Shown: positions 16,575-26,183, numbered from the stretch's first letter. The stretch is 64,000 nucleotides of DNA from Lewinellaceae bacterium (GCA_020636405.1 JACJXW010000007.1:558001-622000), one strand, 5' to 3'. Made by a program: numbers and translations. Notes: generated by a model not told the origin, from the sequence alone.

Positions 16575-19500
16575 ATGAAGAAAATTACCTTCTGTTCAAG
16601 CCTGGCCATGCTGCTGTCCATGGGGCAGGTCGCCGCCCAATGGATCCCCGAACAGGTGCTCCATCCTATTAACTCCAACATTGTAAAAGCGCTTCCCGCC
16701 GACCTGAACGGCGACGGAACCACTGACATGGTGGCCCTGTCGAAGGACCCGTCCAGGATATGCTGGCAGCTCAGCCATTCTCCCCCCAATATTTTTTCCC
16801 TCTCCGAAATACTGACGAGCCATGAAGTGATCTATGACGTCGAACTCGCAGATGCCGACGCCGATGGGGACCTCGATATTTTTGCCAGTGTCGATTACCC
16901 CACCCGTATTGTCTGGTTTGAAAATACCGGCAACCCGGACGCCCTCTTCCGGGAAGAAGAACTCATCCTGCAAGCGGAATATGTAGACAACATTCAATTG
17001 GAAGACATAAATAAGGATAGCATTCCCGATCTGAGTATGTCTGGCCGTCTACAGAGCTCCGACAACACCAACTTCCATATCATGCTGGGAGAAGGAGACG
17101 GTTCTTTCGCGCCTCCTTCAGGCACGACATACCGACTCCAGCTTGGGCTGTCTGAACCGCCTCCTTTCTTTTTTCATCACCCGGAAGGTAATGACAGCAT
17201 TGTACACCTATACGCCAACTGGAGAATAGGCGCCAACATGCCGGCAGCCCGGATCTCCTTTGACTTTCAAGACCAGTCTTTCGGTGATTATTCGGTGGTA
17301 GGTGATGGCGATTTCAACATCAGAGGAATGACAGGCCTCAACAGCGACGGCCATCCGGAACTCATGGGGTCCGGTTTTCAGGAGGGGATCTTTTTCTATA
17401 CTTATATCAACGGGGCCTGGCAGCGCATAACCGTATATCAAGGCCTGTTGGCCAACAGCTGGCGGGCCGTCTTCTTCGACGTGGACGACAACGGGCGGGA
17501 AGACATCGTCTTCGGGCTCGACTCCTTCAATATCCAGCAAAATGCTTTTGTCCCCGAACGCCTTTTCTGGTCCGCCAACAATGGCAACTTCAATTTTGCC
17601 CCGCCGCAGCCGCTGACGGCCGGTATACCCAGCGACGCCATCATTCAGTTTCTGCCATTGCATGGCGGCGCCCGGGAAAGCCTGTTCTTTTACCTGGAAG
17701 ATGAAGTGCGGCCAGGGTACAAAGCCTGGTTAGCCGATGAGGAATGGGGCCCCAACCAATTTTTACCTATCGGGTTCCTGCCGGGTGGTTTTATTCCCGG
17801 GGATGCCGATGATGATGGCGACCTCGACCTATATTGTATTGATAATGCAGCAAGGGTGATCTTCAGCTTCCGAAACGACGCCAACCTGCGCTTCAATGCC
17901 CTGCATCTCGAGCGGTCCGGCTTTCCGCTTGCCGGAGATATCAGCGGAGGCGACTTCAATCAGGATGGGCGGTTCGACCTGCTCTTCAGCGAACGGCGCC
18001 CTTTGCCCGACGGCCGCCTGCTCTGGCTGGATCGCGAAGGGGCGGGGTGGACGGAGCACCTGATCGACTCCCAGCAGTACTCCCAGCCCTTCATTTTCCC
18101 GGAAGATATGGACGGCGATGGAGACCTCGATATCGTCGCCACCAGCGGGGTGCATGCGGTGATCTATTATCCAAACGAAGGCGATGGGCAGTTTGGCAGC
18201 CGGCAGGTGGTGGGAACGGAATTTGCCTATCAGGCCATGCACCTCTCCGATTGGGATGGGGACGGAGGTAAAGATGTGATCGCCCGCGTGAACGGCGACC
18301 GGAGGCTGTTGCTGTTACACCGGTGGAACGGCAATGGATTTGACGGGCCCGTAACCCTGGACGACTACCTCGACAATACTTTCACCGCCCGCCGGTTTGC
18401 CCCCTTTGACTTGAACCAGGACCAACTGCCCGAAATTATCGGAAGCACCGCCTTCGGCCGCCTTTATTACTGGGACAATGGAACACCTATAACCGGAGCT
18501 GGACAAGTCGCTCTGGATATGCCCAATGGCACCGAATATGATAACCTGTATGTCCAGGATATTGACGGAGATGGCGAAAAGGACCTGTTCTTTCTTTTAC
18601 AATTGCCTAACAGTCCAGCACAGATCGCCTGGCTAAACGGCCCTGCCGATCTTGCCACCCTCAACTGGTCTTTCGCTACGATGGATTCCCTGGGCAGCGC
18701 CGCCATTTTCCGGGCGGCGCCCATCTTTAGCAACGTGCCGGACCTGATCACCTACCACGCATACGACCATACCGTCCGGTTGGGCAGAAGCCTGATGGAG
18801 CGCCCGGCCGCCATCGTACGCGTATTCTTCGATGTCAATGACGATGGCCTTTGGGACAGCGGCGACTTTCCCCTGTCGGGTGAGCGCGTACTGCTGGACC
18901 CCGGGGCGCTGCTCACCGCCACCCGGCCCGATGGCAGCCGCCCGTACTACCTGTCGCCTGGAACCTATACCTTCGAATATCCAGCCAATGAAACCTGGCG
19001 GGCCAACGGCCCAGCGGCCCGGACAATACAAGTCGAGGAAGGATCGCCGATCTTCTACCTCGACTTCCCGCTCGTCCCTGTCAACCCGGTTTCCGGCATT
19101 GAACTTACGGGAGCGGCCTATCCCCTGCAGTGTTCGGAACAACGACAAATGTTTGCCTTTATCCGCAATAGCGGGCACTTTCCTTTGGCCGGTGAGGTTA
19201 TGATCGGGCTGGATCCGCTCATAAGTATAGCTCCTGAACAAAGCAGCGGTATCATTCAGGATGATCAGCATATCGCCTTCCCATTTGAAAACCTGCCCCC
19301 GGGCGGGCAATCGCGCTTCAGCCTGCTCGTCGACCTGCCGGATGCCTCCGCCCTGGGCGACACCCTGTTCAACCTGTTTACGGTGCGAGGTACTACTCCC
19401 GATGGAGCGATATCAACCGATACCTTACAACTCCACCGAACACTTCGCTGTGCTTATGACCCCAACGACAAACAGGCTTACACGGAACTGGATGCCCAGG

Positions 19501-20153
19501 GAGGGGTGGTAGAAAAAGGCGCCTCTATTGTCTACACCATCCGCTTTCAGAATACGGGCAATGCTCCGGCAAGGCGGGTGGTATTGCTGGATTCCCTGGA
19601 CGAAAAGCTGAACCGGCTTTCCTTTCGGCCACTATCCGCGAGCCATGATTTTGATTGCAGTATCAGCGAAGGAGGTTTGCTGCGGGTGGTTTTCGAGGAT
19701 ATCCAACTTCCGGATAGCATGAGAGATCCACTGGCCAGCCGGGGATATTTCCAGTTTGAGATCGGCCAGCTCCCAGGCGCAATGCCCGGCGATGCTTTTA
19801 AAAATAGCGCCGATATTTATTTTGACGCCAACCCTCCTATCCGCACCAATACAGTGGTAACGCAAATCCCTCTGCCCGCAAACACGGGAGAGCCGGCGCC
19901 ACCGGGCAGCTGGTTTATAATCGCTCCCAACCCGGCGCATGACTGGTTCGAACTCAGCGCAACACCAAAAGGCATCCAATCCCATGATTACCGAATTGTC
20001 AATATACAAGGCAATACCATTGCCGAAGGTGAGGTCACAGATCGAGCGGTGAAGATAACTACCGCCGGGTGGCCGGCCGGCATGTACAACATTTTGATAC
20101 GAGGAGAAAAAGGCCGCTTCGATACGATCGGGAGGATAATTGTGATACACTAG
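16575..20153 (+). CDS. Large secreted FG-GAP/VCBS-repeat protein with C-terminal T9SS sorting domain
   Basis: A 1192-residue secreted protein. Residues 1-21 are a Sec signal peptide ending AAQ. About residues 35-730 contain many FG-GAP/VCBS-like units with calcium-type DxDGDGD loops (ADADADGDLDIF, DADDDGDLDL, DMDGDGDLDI, DIDGDGEKDL), expected to form beta-propellers. A Cna-B/SdrD-like segment (FFDVNDDGLWDSGDF) follows. The C-terminal third has the CAYDPNDKQ...IRFQNTGNAPA domain common in Bacteroidota (DUF7619 type). It ends in a T9SS sorting domain (APNPAHDWFEL...AGMYNILI). It is probably exported across the outer membrane and surface-attached. Function is unknown; adhesion is a guess. Confidence 0.88.
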   Translation: MKKITFCSSLAMLLSMGQVAAQWIPEQVLHPINSNIVKALPADLNGDGTTDMVALSKDPSRICWQLSHSPPNIFSLSEILTSHEVIYDVELADADADGDLDIFASVDYPTRIVWFENTGNPDALFREEELILQAEYVDNIQLEDINKDSIPDLSMSGRLQSSDNTNFHIMLGEGDGSFAPPSGTTYRLQLGLSEPPPFFFHHPEGNDSIVHLYANWRIGANMPAARISFDFQDQSFGDYSVVGDGDFNIRGMTGLNSDGHPELMGSGFQEGIFFYTYINGAWQRITVYQGLLANSWRAVFFDVDDNGREDIVFGLDSFNIQQNAFVPERLFWSANNGNFNFAPPQPLTAGIPSDAIIQFLPLHGGARESLFFYLEDEVRPGYKAWLADEEWGPNQFLPIGFLPGGFIPGDADDDGDLDLYCIDNAARVIFSFRNDANLRFNALHLERSGFPLAGDISGGDFNQDGRFDLLFSERRPLPDGRLLWLDREGAGWTEHLIDSQQYSQPFIFPEDMDGDGDLDIVATSGVHAVIYYPNEGDGQFGSRQVVGTEFAYQAMHLSDWDGDGGKDVIARVNGDRRLLLLHRWNGNGFDGPVTLDDYLDNTFTARRFAPFDLNQDQLPEIIGSTAFGRLYYWDNGTPITGAGQVALDMPNGTEYDNLYVQDIDGDGEKDLFFLLQLPNSPAQIAWLNGPADLATLNWSFATMDSLGSAAIFRAAPIFSNVPDLITYHAYDHTVRLGRSLMERPAAIVRVFFDVNDDGLWDSGDFPLSGERVLLDPGALLTATRPDGSRPYYLSPGTYTFEYPANETWRANGPAARTIQVEEGSPIFYLDFPLVPVNPVSGIELTGAAYPLQCSEQRQMFAFIRNSGHFPLAGEVMIGLDPLISIAPEQSSGIIQDDQHIAFPFENLPPGGQSRFSLLVDLPDASALGDTLFNLFTVRGTTPDGAISTDTLQLHRTLRCAYDPNDKQAYTELDAQGGVVEKGASIVYTIRFQNTGNAPARRVVLLDSLDEKLNRLSFRPLSASHDFDCSISEGGLLRVVFEDIQLPDSMRDPLASRGYFQFEIGQLPGAMPGDAFKNSADIYFDANPPIRTNTVVTQIPLPANTGEPAPPGSWFIIAPNPAHDWFELSATPKGIQSHDYRIVNIQGNTIAEGEVTDRAVKITTAGWPAGMYNILIRGEKGRFDTIGRIIVIH

Positions 20154-20191
20154 GAAAGCAGCCGTTCGCAAGGAGTATCTTCAGGCAGCTT

Positions 20192-20869
20192 CTAAAACAA
20201 CGTCGGTTGCCCCCCTATACGCTGGTGTAAATCAGGAGAATCATTTTTCACGGAGTTTACCTTGTCGGAAACCTGATAATAATCGAGCAAGCCATCCGCC
20301 GGAGGTTGCAGGGAATCCATGACCTGATCGATGGTAAGGGGAGCAAGCCAATGCTCCTGATATTTGCGGGTGGGTAACAACAGGGGCATTCTGTTGTGCA
20401 GCGGCGCCATTTCCTTGTTGGGAGGCGCGGTTATGATGGAGAAAGTCTTTACTGCATAATCGTCTTTATACCAAACGTCCCATATTCCGGCAAAGAGCAG
20501 CAATTCGCCATTTTTGCGAAAGATCCGGTAGGGGACCTTCTTTCCGCCTTCCAAACGCCATTCGTAGAAGCTATCGGCCAGCACCAGGCAGCGTCGTTTG
20601 CGAATGGGCACCCGGAAGGATGGCTTGGCAACGATACCTTCCATTCGGGCATTGATCATCTTGCTGGCATTCTTTCCATCATTAGACCAGTGGGGAATGA
20701 GCCCCCAAAGCAGGTATTCCAGGCGATTGGGATGCTCATTGGTGATAACATAGGAATGCTGGGTAGGGGCGACATTGAAGCTCAGCCGCAAGTTCTGGCC
20801 GGTTTCTATATCCCCCATCTGTTCCTTGATCTTCTCCGGTGAGGTCACAAAGGAAAACCTTCCGCACAT
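20192..20869 (-). CDS. SRAP-domain protein (YedK/HMCES-like abasic-site sensor)
   Basis: Forms a stable thiazolidine crosslink to abasic sites in single-stranded DNA, shielding them during replication. The 225-residue product begins MCGRFSF, giving the catalytic Cys2 after Met removal. It contains NVAPTQ, WGLIPHW, NARMEG, RCLVLADSFYEW and PLHNRMPLLL, which carry the conserved Asn, Glu and His of the active site. The start at 20867-20869 was chosen over 20878 because the family chemistry needs Cys at position 2; the three extra residues of the longer frame would block it. Confidence 0.93.
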   Translation of the reverse strand: MCGRFSFVTSPEKIKEQMGDIETGQNLRLSFNVAPTQHSYVITNEHPNRLEYLLWGLIPHWSNDGKNASKMINARMEGIVAKPSFRVPIRKRRCLVLADSFYEWRLEGGKKVPYRIFRKNGELLLFAGIWDVWYKDDYAVKTFSIITAPPNKEMAPLHNRMPLLLPTRKYQEHWLAPLTIDQVMDSLQPPADGLLDYYQVSDKVNSVKNDSPDLHQRIGGQPTLF

Positions 20870-21571
20870 ACGTTTCAATTTTTTTGTTCAGTATTGCTGA
20901 AGCGTTCCGGGGGCAGAAGGCCCGCTTCCCAAGGCTGAGCAGTTTTATACACTTTAATTCACATTTTTATTCTACCACAAATTCATTGGCCAGCTGTGGC
21001 CCACAGAAACAATGGGATTGGCCGCCGCGTTTCAGGCTTTTCAACACCCTTTTTTAAGGGTTCCTATAAAGGTAAGAAAACCAGGAATTTGACGAAACTC
21101 ATTTTCCACAAGAAATGTGGGCCAAGGCCTTGAAAACCGGCCCGCTGGCCCACATTGGCCAAGAATGGGGTTTCTACATATATCGTTTATACTAAATTGA
21201 GGGCCTTTCTGGGGATATCCCCTTGGCTTATCTACACCAAAAAGTAAAAAGATAGGGCTCTTCTGGAAAAAAGTTTTCCGGGCCCCGGTTTTTAAACAGG
21301 CTGTGGGTAAGTTTGCTTAAGTTCAGAAAAAAAAGGAAGAAGGGGTGTGTAAAAACTGTGCAAAGCAACCAGGAATATCTTAACATTGGATTAACCCAGG
21401 ATTAATAAATAAATTTCCTCACATATTAACACCCCTAATGATGATAGGCTTTGATTAAAATTTTTTGAAATATATTACCAATACCCGGACACAAAAAAAG
21501 TTTACCTCGAAATGGCCAAACAAAAGTTTGTAGTATTGTTACTCTAACGAATCGTTTCAAATTATAAAGAA
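20870..21571. other. 700-base gene-free region with DnaA-box-like sites and an AT-rich stretch (candidate replication origin or regulatory region)
   Basis: No credible gene is present. The interval contains DnaA-box-like nonamers: TTTTCCACA at 21102-21110, TTATCTACA at 21228-21236, and TTACCCACA (reverse) at 21302-21310, each one mismatch from TTATCCACA. A strongly AT-rich run at about 21365-21480 follows (AGGATTAATAAATAAATTTC and neighbours), then A/T tracts up to the ctaA start. An exact box lies just beyond ctaA. This is the usual look of a bacterial origin, but a long upstream control region for ctaA is equally possible. Confidence 0.35.
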
Positions 21572-22663
21572 ATGGAAGCAATTGCAACCCCGCCCGGACA
21601 CAAGCCTCCTTTACAAAGATACCCCGCTGTGGTCAAAGCCTGGCTGGCCGTCGGTTTGTTCATGATCTTCATGCAGGTTGTTGTTGGCGGCATCACCCGC
21701 CTCACGGGGTCCGGCCTTTCCATTACCAAATGGGAGATCGTGACCGGTACTCTGCCGCCCCTCAACGCCCAGCAGTGGGACGAGGCCTTCAGTTTGTACA
21801 AGGCTACGCCCCAGTATGCGAAGATCAACCAGGGAATGACGATGGGGGAATTCAAATTCATTTACTTCTGGGAGTACATTCACCGCTTGTGGGCACGCCT
21901 GATGGGGTTTGTCTTTGTCATTCCGTTGGCCTTCTTCTGGGCCAGAGGAATGGTCGATAAACCGCTTCTGAAACGCCTGGGTGTCGTTTTCCTCCTGGCT
22001 GCACTGGTCGCCTCCTTCGGATGGATTATGGTCGCCAGCGGGCTGATTGAGCGGCCCTGGGTCAATGCCTATAAACTTACCATGCATCTTTCTCTGGCTT
22101 TGATCCTGTTCAGTTATCTGCTTTGGACGGCCTATAAGGCTTTCCAACCTGTCCGCCCGGTTTTACACAGCAATCTGTTGAAAAACATGTCCAAAGGCAT
22201 CACCGCACTGGCCGCTTTACAGATCGTTCTGGGAGGGATAATGGCCGGGTCTAAAGCGGGTTTATTCTATCCTACCTGGCCAGATATGAACGGAGAGGCT
22301 GTTCCCTCTATCCTATTAGCCGGTGCTAACTGGACTGTGGAAAACTTTGTGAATTACGACTCGTCCCTCTTTATGCCCGCCTTGGTGCAGTTGTTGCACC
22401 GTTCAATGGCTTATGTATTGACAATCATTATCTTATGGTTTTCTTTCAAGGTTTTGAAGACGCATCCGGAGCCTGCTCTAAGAATGGGAATATACTTGTT
22501 GATAAGTATGTTGATAATCCAAATGCTGTTGGGAATCCTCACTGTAGTCAATGCTCTTGGCTCTATTCCAGTGGGTTACGGCGTCTTTCATCAGGCCGGC
22601 GCCCTTTTGTTGTTGACCGCCGTTTTATTTGTGAATTATCAACTGGGAAAATCGAGAAATTAA
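21572..22663 (+). CDS. ctaA: Heme A synthase (CtaA/COX15)
   Basis: Converts heme O to heme A for aa3-type cytochrome oxidase in the inner membrane. The 363-residue protein has about eight hydrophobic helices. GGITRLTGSGLSITKW is the family's N-terminal signature, EYIHRLWARLMG carries the first heme-binding His, MHLSLAL the second, and LLHRSMAYV and FHQAGALLLL the second bundle. Length and the GSGLS...GTLPP pattern fit the type without the Bacillus cysteine pair. No cytochrome oxidase or ctaB gene is adjacent, so it seems separately regulated. It is bracketed by DnaA-box-like sites. Confidence 0.95.
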   Translation: MEAIATPPGHKPPLQRYPAVVKAWLAVGLFMIFMQVVVGGITRLTGSGLSITKWEIVTGTLPPLNAQQWDEAFSLYKATPQYAKINQGMTMGEFKFIYFWEYIHRLWARLMGFVFVIPLAFFWARGMVDKPLLKRLGVVFLLAALVASFGWIMVASGLIERPWVNAYKLTMHLSLALILFSYLLWTAYKAFQPVRPVLHSNLLKNMSKGITALAALQIVLGGIMAGSKAGLFYPTWPDMNGEAVPSILLAGANWTVENFVNYDSSLFMPALVQLLHRSMAYVLTIIILWFSFKVLKTHPEPALRMGIYLLISMLIIQMLLGILTVVNALGSIPVGYGVFHQAGALLLLTAVLFVNYQLGKSRN

Positions 22664-22667
22664 CAGG

Positions 22668-22688
22668 TGTGGATAACTATGTGGAAAA
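22668..22688 (-). promoter_or_regulatory. Two DnaA-box-like nonamers directly after ctaA
   Basis: TGTGGATAA at 22668-22676 is the exact reverse complement of the DnaA box TTATCCACA. TGTGGAAAA at 22680-22688 is the reverse of TTTTCCACA. They are in the same orientation, 12 bases start to start. They overlap or directly follow the ctaA 3' end. With the sites at 21.1-21.3 kb they bracket ctaA. Confidence 0.45.
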
Positions 22689-22857
22689 GTAAGATATTTG
22701 AAATCATCCTATCTAAAAGATAGATCAGCAGCACAGATAAAGCGCCGGCTGAGCCTGCAAACAGCGTTCGTTGCCTAGTCTGACACACCCGGATGGTGGA
22801 TGCTCTGTCAGATGGTGTTAATTGCTTATCTTAGGCTCAGATAAAACGAATAAACCC

Positions 22858-24516
22858 ATGCGCCTGCTGTTTTTTTCCGCCTTTCTAATCCTTGGTTTCC
22901 AAGCCTGCCAGCCTACCGGCCCTTCGGCAGATACGATCTATTACAATGCCAACATCTGGACTGGAGATCCGGAACAGCCAGCTGCTGGAGCATTGGCGGT
23001 AAAGGATGGCAAGATCCTGTTCATCGGTGAAGATTACGCGGCTTACAAGGGCCCGGAAACAGAGATGAATGATGCCGAGGGCCGCCTGCTGCTCCCGGGA
23101 TTTACAGATAACCATACCCACTTTCTGGATGGTGGCTTTCAACTGGCCAGTGTAGAGCTGCGTTCGGCGCAAAACCCTGACGAATTCATCCGGCGCCTCG
23201 CCGATTTTGCCAAGGGGCTACCCGATGACGGCCGATGGATCACCGGCGGCAACTGGGACCACGAGGCCTGGGGAGGGGAATTGCCCCGCCGCGAGTGGAT
23301 CGACAGTGTATCGGCCGGACATCCCGTTTTTGTTTCCCGCCTGGATGGGCACATGGCCCTGGCTAATTCTCAGGTGCTGGCGCTGGCCGGTATCCATAAG
23401 GATAGCCCGGACCCGGAAGGAGGAACCATTGTGAAAGATACCCACACCGGCGAGCCTACCGGTATCCTGAAGGACGAGGCCATGGGCCAGGTGTACGCCA
23501 TTATGCCCGGCCGCACGGAGGCGGAACTGGACGAAGCCCTGCAGCGAGCAGTGCAGCATGCTCTTTCTCTGGGTCTTACTCAAGTACACGATGTAGGAAG
23601 CTTTGGAGGGTGGACAGACCTGGCGACTTACCAGCGGGCCTATGAAAAGGGCAAATTGCCCCTGCGCATTTATAGCTTTGTGCCAATCAGCAGTTGGGCA
23701 AGGTTGGCTGAATATGTGGCAGAAAACGGAAAGGGCGATGACCTTCTCCGATGGGGCGCGCTGAAAGGTTTTGTCGATGGTTCTCTGGGTTCTACTACTG
23801 CCTGGTTCTACGATCCATACAACGATGAACCTGAAACATCCGGCCTGCTGGTTAACGACACCATTCAACTGCGCAACTGGATCCTTTCCGCCGATTCGGC
23901 CGGCCTGCACATCGGCGTGCACGCCATCGGCGACCGTGCCAACGACTGGCTGCTTAGAGTCTACGCTGAGGCGGCGGCAAGGAACGGCCAGCGGGACCGC
24001 CGCTTCCGCATCGAGCATGCCCAACACCTCACCCGGGGGGCCATAGGCCGTTTCGCTGAGCTGGGCGTCATTCCCTCCATGCAACCTTATCACGCCATCG
24101 ACGACGGCCGCTGGGCGGAGAAGCGCATTGGCCCGGAGCGGATCAAGACGACGTATCCTTTCCGGTCTCTGTTGGATGCCGGCGCGCCCCTTACTTTCGG
24201 TTCCGACTGGACGGTGGCCCCGCTCGATCCGCTGGAAGGGATCTACGCCGCCGTCACCCGCCGCACCCTGGATGGCGCCAATCCCGGCGGCTGGGTGCCG
24301 CAGGAGAAGATCGGCGTGGAGGAAGCCTTGCGCTGTTATACGTCCGCCAATGCCTACGCTGGTTTTCAGGAGGACAAGTTGGGAATACTGAAAGCCGGTT
24401 ACCTGGCCGATTTTGTGATCCTGTCGGAGAACATCTTCGAAATCGCCCCGGAGAAGATCAAAGAGGTGGAGGTGGTGAGGACGGTGGTGAATGGAGCAGC
24501 GGTGTTTGTAAGGTAG
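22858..24516 (+). CDS. Lipoprotein amidohydrolase of the YtcJ-like family
   Basis: About 552 residues. A lipoprotein signal peptide (MRLLFFSAFLILGFQAC, acylated Cys at about 17) implies membrane anchoring outside the cytoplasm. The body is a metal-dependent amidohydrolase of the YtcJ (Amidohydro_3) type: PGFTDNHTHFLDGG is the HxH metal motif, HAIGDRAND the third His region, IEHAQHL the fourth and SDWTV the catalytic Asp. LADFVILSENIF closes the composite beta-domain. The substrate is unknown; related enzymes cut formyl-amides. ATG 22858 was chosen because it starts the lipoprotein signal. It lies 138 bases from the beta-lactamase-like gene. Confidence 0.85.
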   Translation: MRLLFFSAFLILGFQACQPTGPSADTIYYNANIWTGDPEQPAAGALAVKDGKILFIGEDYAAYKGPETEMNDAEGRLLLPGFTDNHTHFLDGGFQLASVELRSAQNPDEFIRRLADFAKGLPDDGRWITGGNWDHEAWGGELPRREWIDSVSAGHPVFVSRLDGHMALANSQVLALAGIHKDSPDPEGGTIVKDTHTGEPTGILKDEAMGQVYAIMPGRTEAELDEALQRAVQHALSLGLTQVHDVGSFGGWTDLATYQRAYEKGKLPLRIYSFVPISSWARLAEYVAENGKGDDLLRWGALKGFVDGSLGSTTAWFYDPYNDEPETSGLLVNDTIQLRNWILSADSAGLHIGVHAIGDRANDWLLRVYAEAAARNGQRDRRFRIEHAQHLTRGAIGRFAELGVIPSMQPYHAIDDGRWAEKRIGPERIKTTYPFRSLLDAGAPLTFGSDWTVAPLDPLEGIYAAVTRRTLDGANPGGWVPQEKIGVEEALRCYTSANAYAGFQEDKLGILKAGYLADFVILSENIFEIAPEKIKEVEVVRTVVNGAAVFVR

Positions 24517-24581
24517 GAAGTACGAGGAAATACAATTGAAATACTTAGAAATAAAAGGCGCCATCCGCCATCTCCGATAAA

Positions 24582-24638
24582 CCTGCCGGGTTATCCAACG
24601 AGGAACCTGGCCGAAAACCCGGCAGGAGGAATTTTTTT
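24582..24638 (+). terminator. Hairpin with T-run between the amidohydrolase and serine hydrolase genes
   Basis: CCTGCCGGGTT at 24582-24592 pairs perfectly with AACCCGGCAGG at 24616-24626 (11 bp, 23-base loop), followed by AGGAATTTTTTT. This can terminate transcription of the upstream amidohydrolase, or regulate the downstream gene, whose ATG is 30 bases past the stem. The arm sequence AACCCGGCAGG also occurs at 4553-4563, so it may be a dispersed motif. Confidence 0.5.
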
Positions 24639-24655
24639 AGCAAAACGACAATCCG

Positions 24656-26086
24656 ATGAAACCATTGATCTCCACATTTTTCTTCCTTGCCCTGGCCACA
24701 GCCGCCTTTGCGCAGGAAGAAAAAAAAGATTACTCCGAGCCCCTGCGTGTCATCGAGGCCTGGCTGGATGCCCAGCGCGATTATGAAAATATCCCCGGCA
24801 TCTCCGCCGGCATTGTGCTGGACCAGGAACTGCTGTGGAGCGGCGGTTTCGGTTACTCGGACCTCGATGCTAAAGTGCCGGCCACCGATTCCACGATCTA
24901 CAGCATCTGTTCCATTTCCAAGTTGTTTACCTCTATTGCTATTATGCAATTGCGGGATCAGGGCAAGCTCGGCCTCGACGACGAGCTGAAAGAACATCTC
25001 CCCTGGTTCAACCTGAAGCAGGTATACGAAGAGAGCGGGCCCATTACCATTCGCTCTTTGCTGACCCATTCCTCCGGCCTGCCCCGGGAATCGGACTACC
25101 CTTATTGGACGGATCCCACCTTCCCCTTCCCCACCCGCGAGCAGCTAAAGGAAAAGCTGGGAGAGCAGGAAACGCTTTATCCTCCTTCCACCTATTTCCA
25201 GTATTCCAACCTGGGCATGGCGCTGCTGGGAGAGGTAGTGGCAGAGCTATCGGGCCTGCCCTACGAAGAATATATACAGAAGAACATCCTCGGGCCGCTC
25301 CACCTGCAAGATACCCGCCCGGAGATGCCGGAAGCGGAACGCCATAAGCAGTTGGCTGCCGGTTACGGAGTAGAATCCCGCGATGGGGAAAGAGCGGAAC
25401 TGGCGTTCTTCCAGGCCAGAGGCATCGCCCCCGCCGCCGGGTTCTCTTCCTCCGTCAGAGGCCTGGCGGGCTTCGCCTCCTGGCAATTTCAGGCGTTGGA
25501 AGAAAAGGACGTGCCGGTGCTCAACGGCAACACGCTGCGGGAGATGCAACGCGTGCACTGGATGGATCCGGATTGGGAGACGGCCTGGGGGCTGGGCTTT
25601 GTCGTTCGAAAGGTTAAAGACAAGACCGTAGTCGGCCATTCCGGAGGCTGCCCGGGATACCTCACCCAACTGTGGATGGTTCCTGCTCAGAAGAGGGCCG
25701 TTATTGCGATGGTGAATGGGCTGGGGATCAATGTGGGGCAGTATGCCGTTGGCATGAATAACATCCTCGATGCCTACGAAAATGCTAAGGAAGAAGAGGC
25801 GATGCCCGATGTCGAACTCGAAGATTACGCCGGGAAGTATTACGGCTTCTGGTCAGGCGAGGCCATCGTCGTGCCCTGGAAGGGCAAGCTGGCAATTTTC
25901 TATCTGAAAACCAGCGAACAGGAAAAACCGGCTATGGTTATGAAACACAAGGAGGGAGACACCTTCTACCGCCTGCGTGACGACGGCGAGCCGGGCGAAG
26001 AGGTTGGCTTTGAGCGGGACGCTGAGGGGAAGGTGGTTCGCATGTGGCGGCACAGCAGCTTTATGGATAGGATGGGGCAGAATTAA
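24656..26086 (+). CDS. Secreted serine hydrolase, class C beta-lactamase/penicillin-binding-protein family
   Basis: A 476-residue protein with a Sec signal peptide (residues 1-19, ending AFAQ), so periplasmic or exported. SISK (Ser86, Lys89) is the catalytic SxxK motif, YSN (Tyr183) the second motif and HSGG (His328) stands where KTG usually lies, as in many esterase-like members. Residues about 385-476 form an extra C-terminal domain (DVELEDYAGKYYGFW), common in Bacteroidota members. Family members include D-aminopeptidases, esterases and beta-lactamases; HSGG makes an esterase or peptidase role more likely than beta-lactam resistance. It belongs to a run of exported hydrolases. Confidence 0.87.
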   Translation: MKPLISTFFFLALATAAFAQEEKKDYSEPLRVIEAWLDAQRDYENIPGISAGIVLDQELLWSGGFGYSDLDAKVPATDSTIYSICSISKLFTSIAIMQLRDQGKLGLDDELKEHLPWFNLKQVYEESGPITIRSLLTHSSGLPRESDYPYWTDPTFPFPTREQLKEKLGEQETLYPPSTYFQYSNLGMALLGEVVAELSGLPYEEYIQKNILGPLHLQDTRPEMPEAERHKQLAAGYGVESRDGERAELAFFQARGIAPAAGFSSSVRGLAGFASWQFQALEEKDVPVLNGNTLREMQRVHWMDPDWETAWGLGFVVRKVKDKTVVGHSGGCPGYLTQLWMVPAQKRAVIAMVNGLGINVGQYAVGMNNILDAYENAKEEEAMPDVELEDYAGKYYGFWSGEAIVVPWKGKLAIFYLKTSEQEKPAMVMKHKEGDTFYRLRDDGEPGEEVGFERDAEGKVVRMWRHSSFMDRMGQN

Positions 26087-26137
26087 CAGGATATTTTCTT
26101 CGGCTTTTGGTGTACCTTTTTTTGTTTTTTGCATTAG

Positions 26138-26162
26138 GTAGGTAAATCCAAGATTTACTTAC
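26138..26162. promoter_or_regulatory. Palindrome upstream of the VWA-domain gene
   Basis: GTAGGTAAATC-CAA-GATTTACTTAC forms an 11-bp stem with one G:T pair and a 3-base loop, ending 21 bases before the ATG at 26184. Being A/T-rich and nearly perfect, it could be an operator for a dimeric regulator or a leader hairpin. No further copy was found nearby. Confidence 0.4.
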
Positions 26163-26183
26163 CCTTCAAAACTCCAATCAGTT

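Noticed and set aside
23218..24564. 448-codon open frame on the minus strand
   Set aside because: It lies opposite the amidohydrolase gene, has no domain motif, and is explained by GC-biased third positions of the real gene.
24656..26086. Beta-lactam resistance gene
   Set aside because: The SxxK and YxN motifs are present, but HSGG replaces KTG and an extra C-terminal domain is present, as in esterase/peptidase-type members; resistance cannot be claimed.
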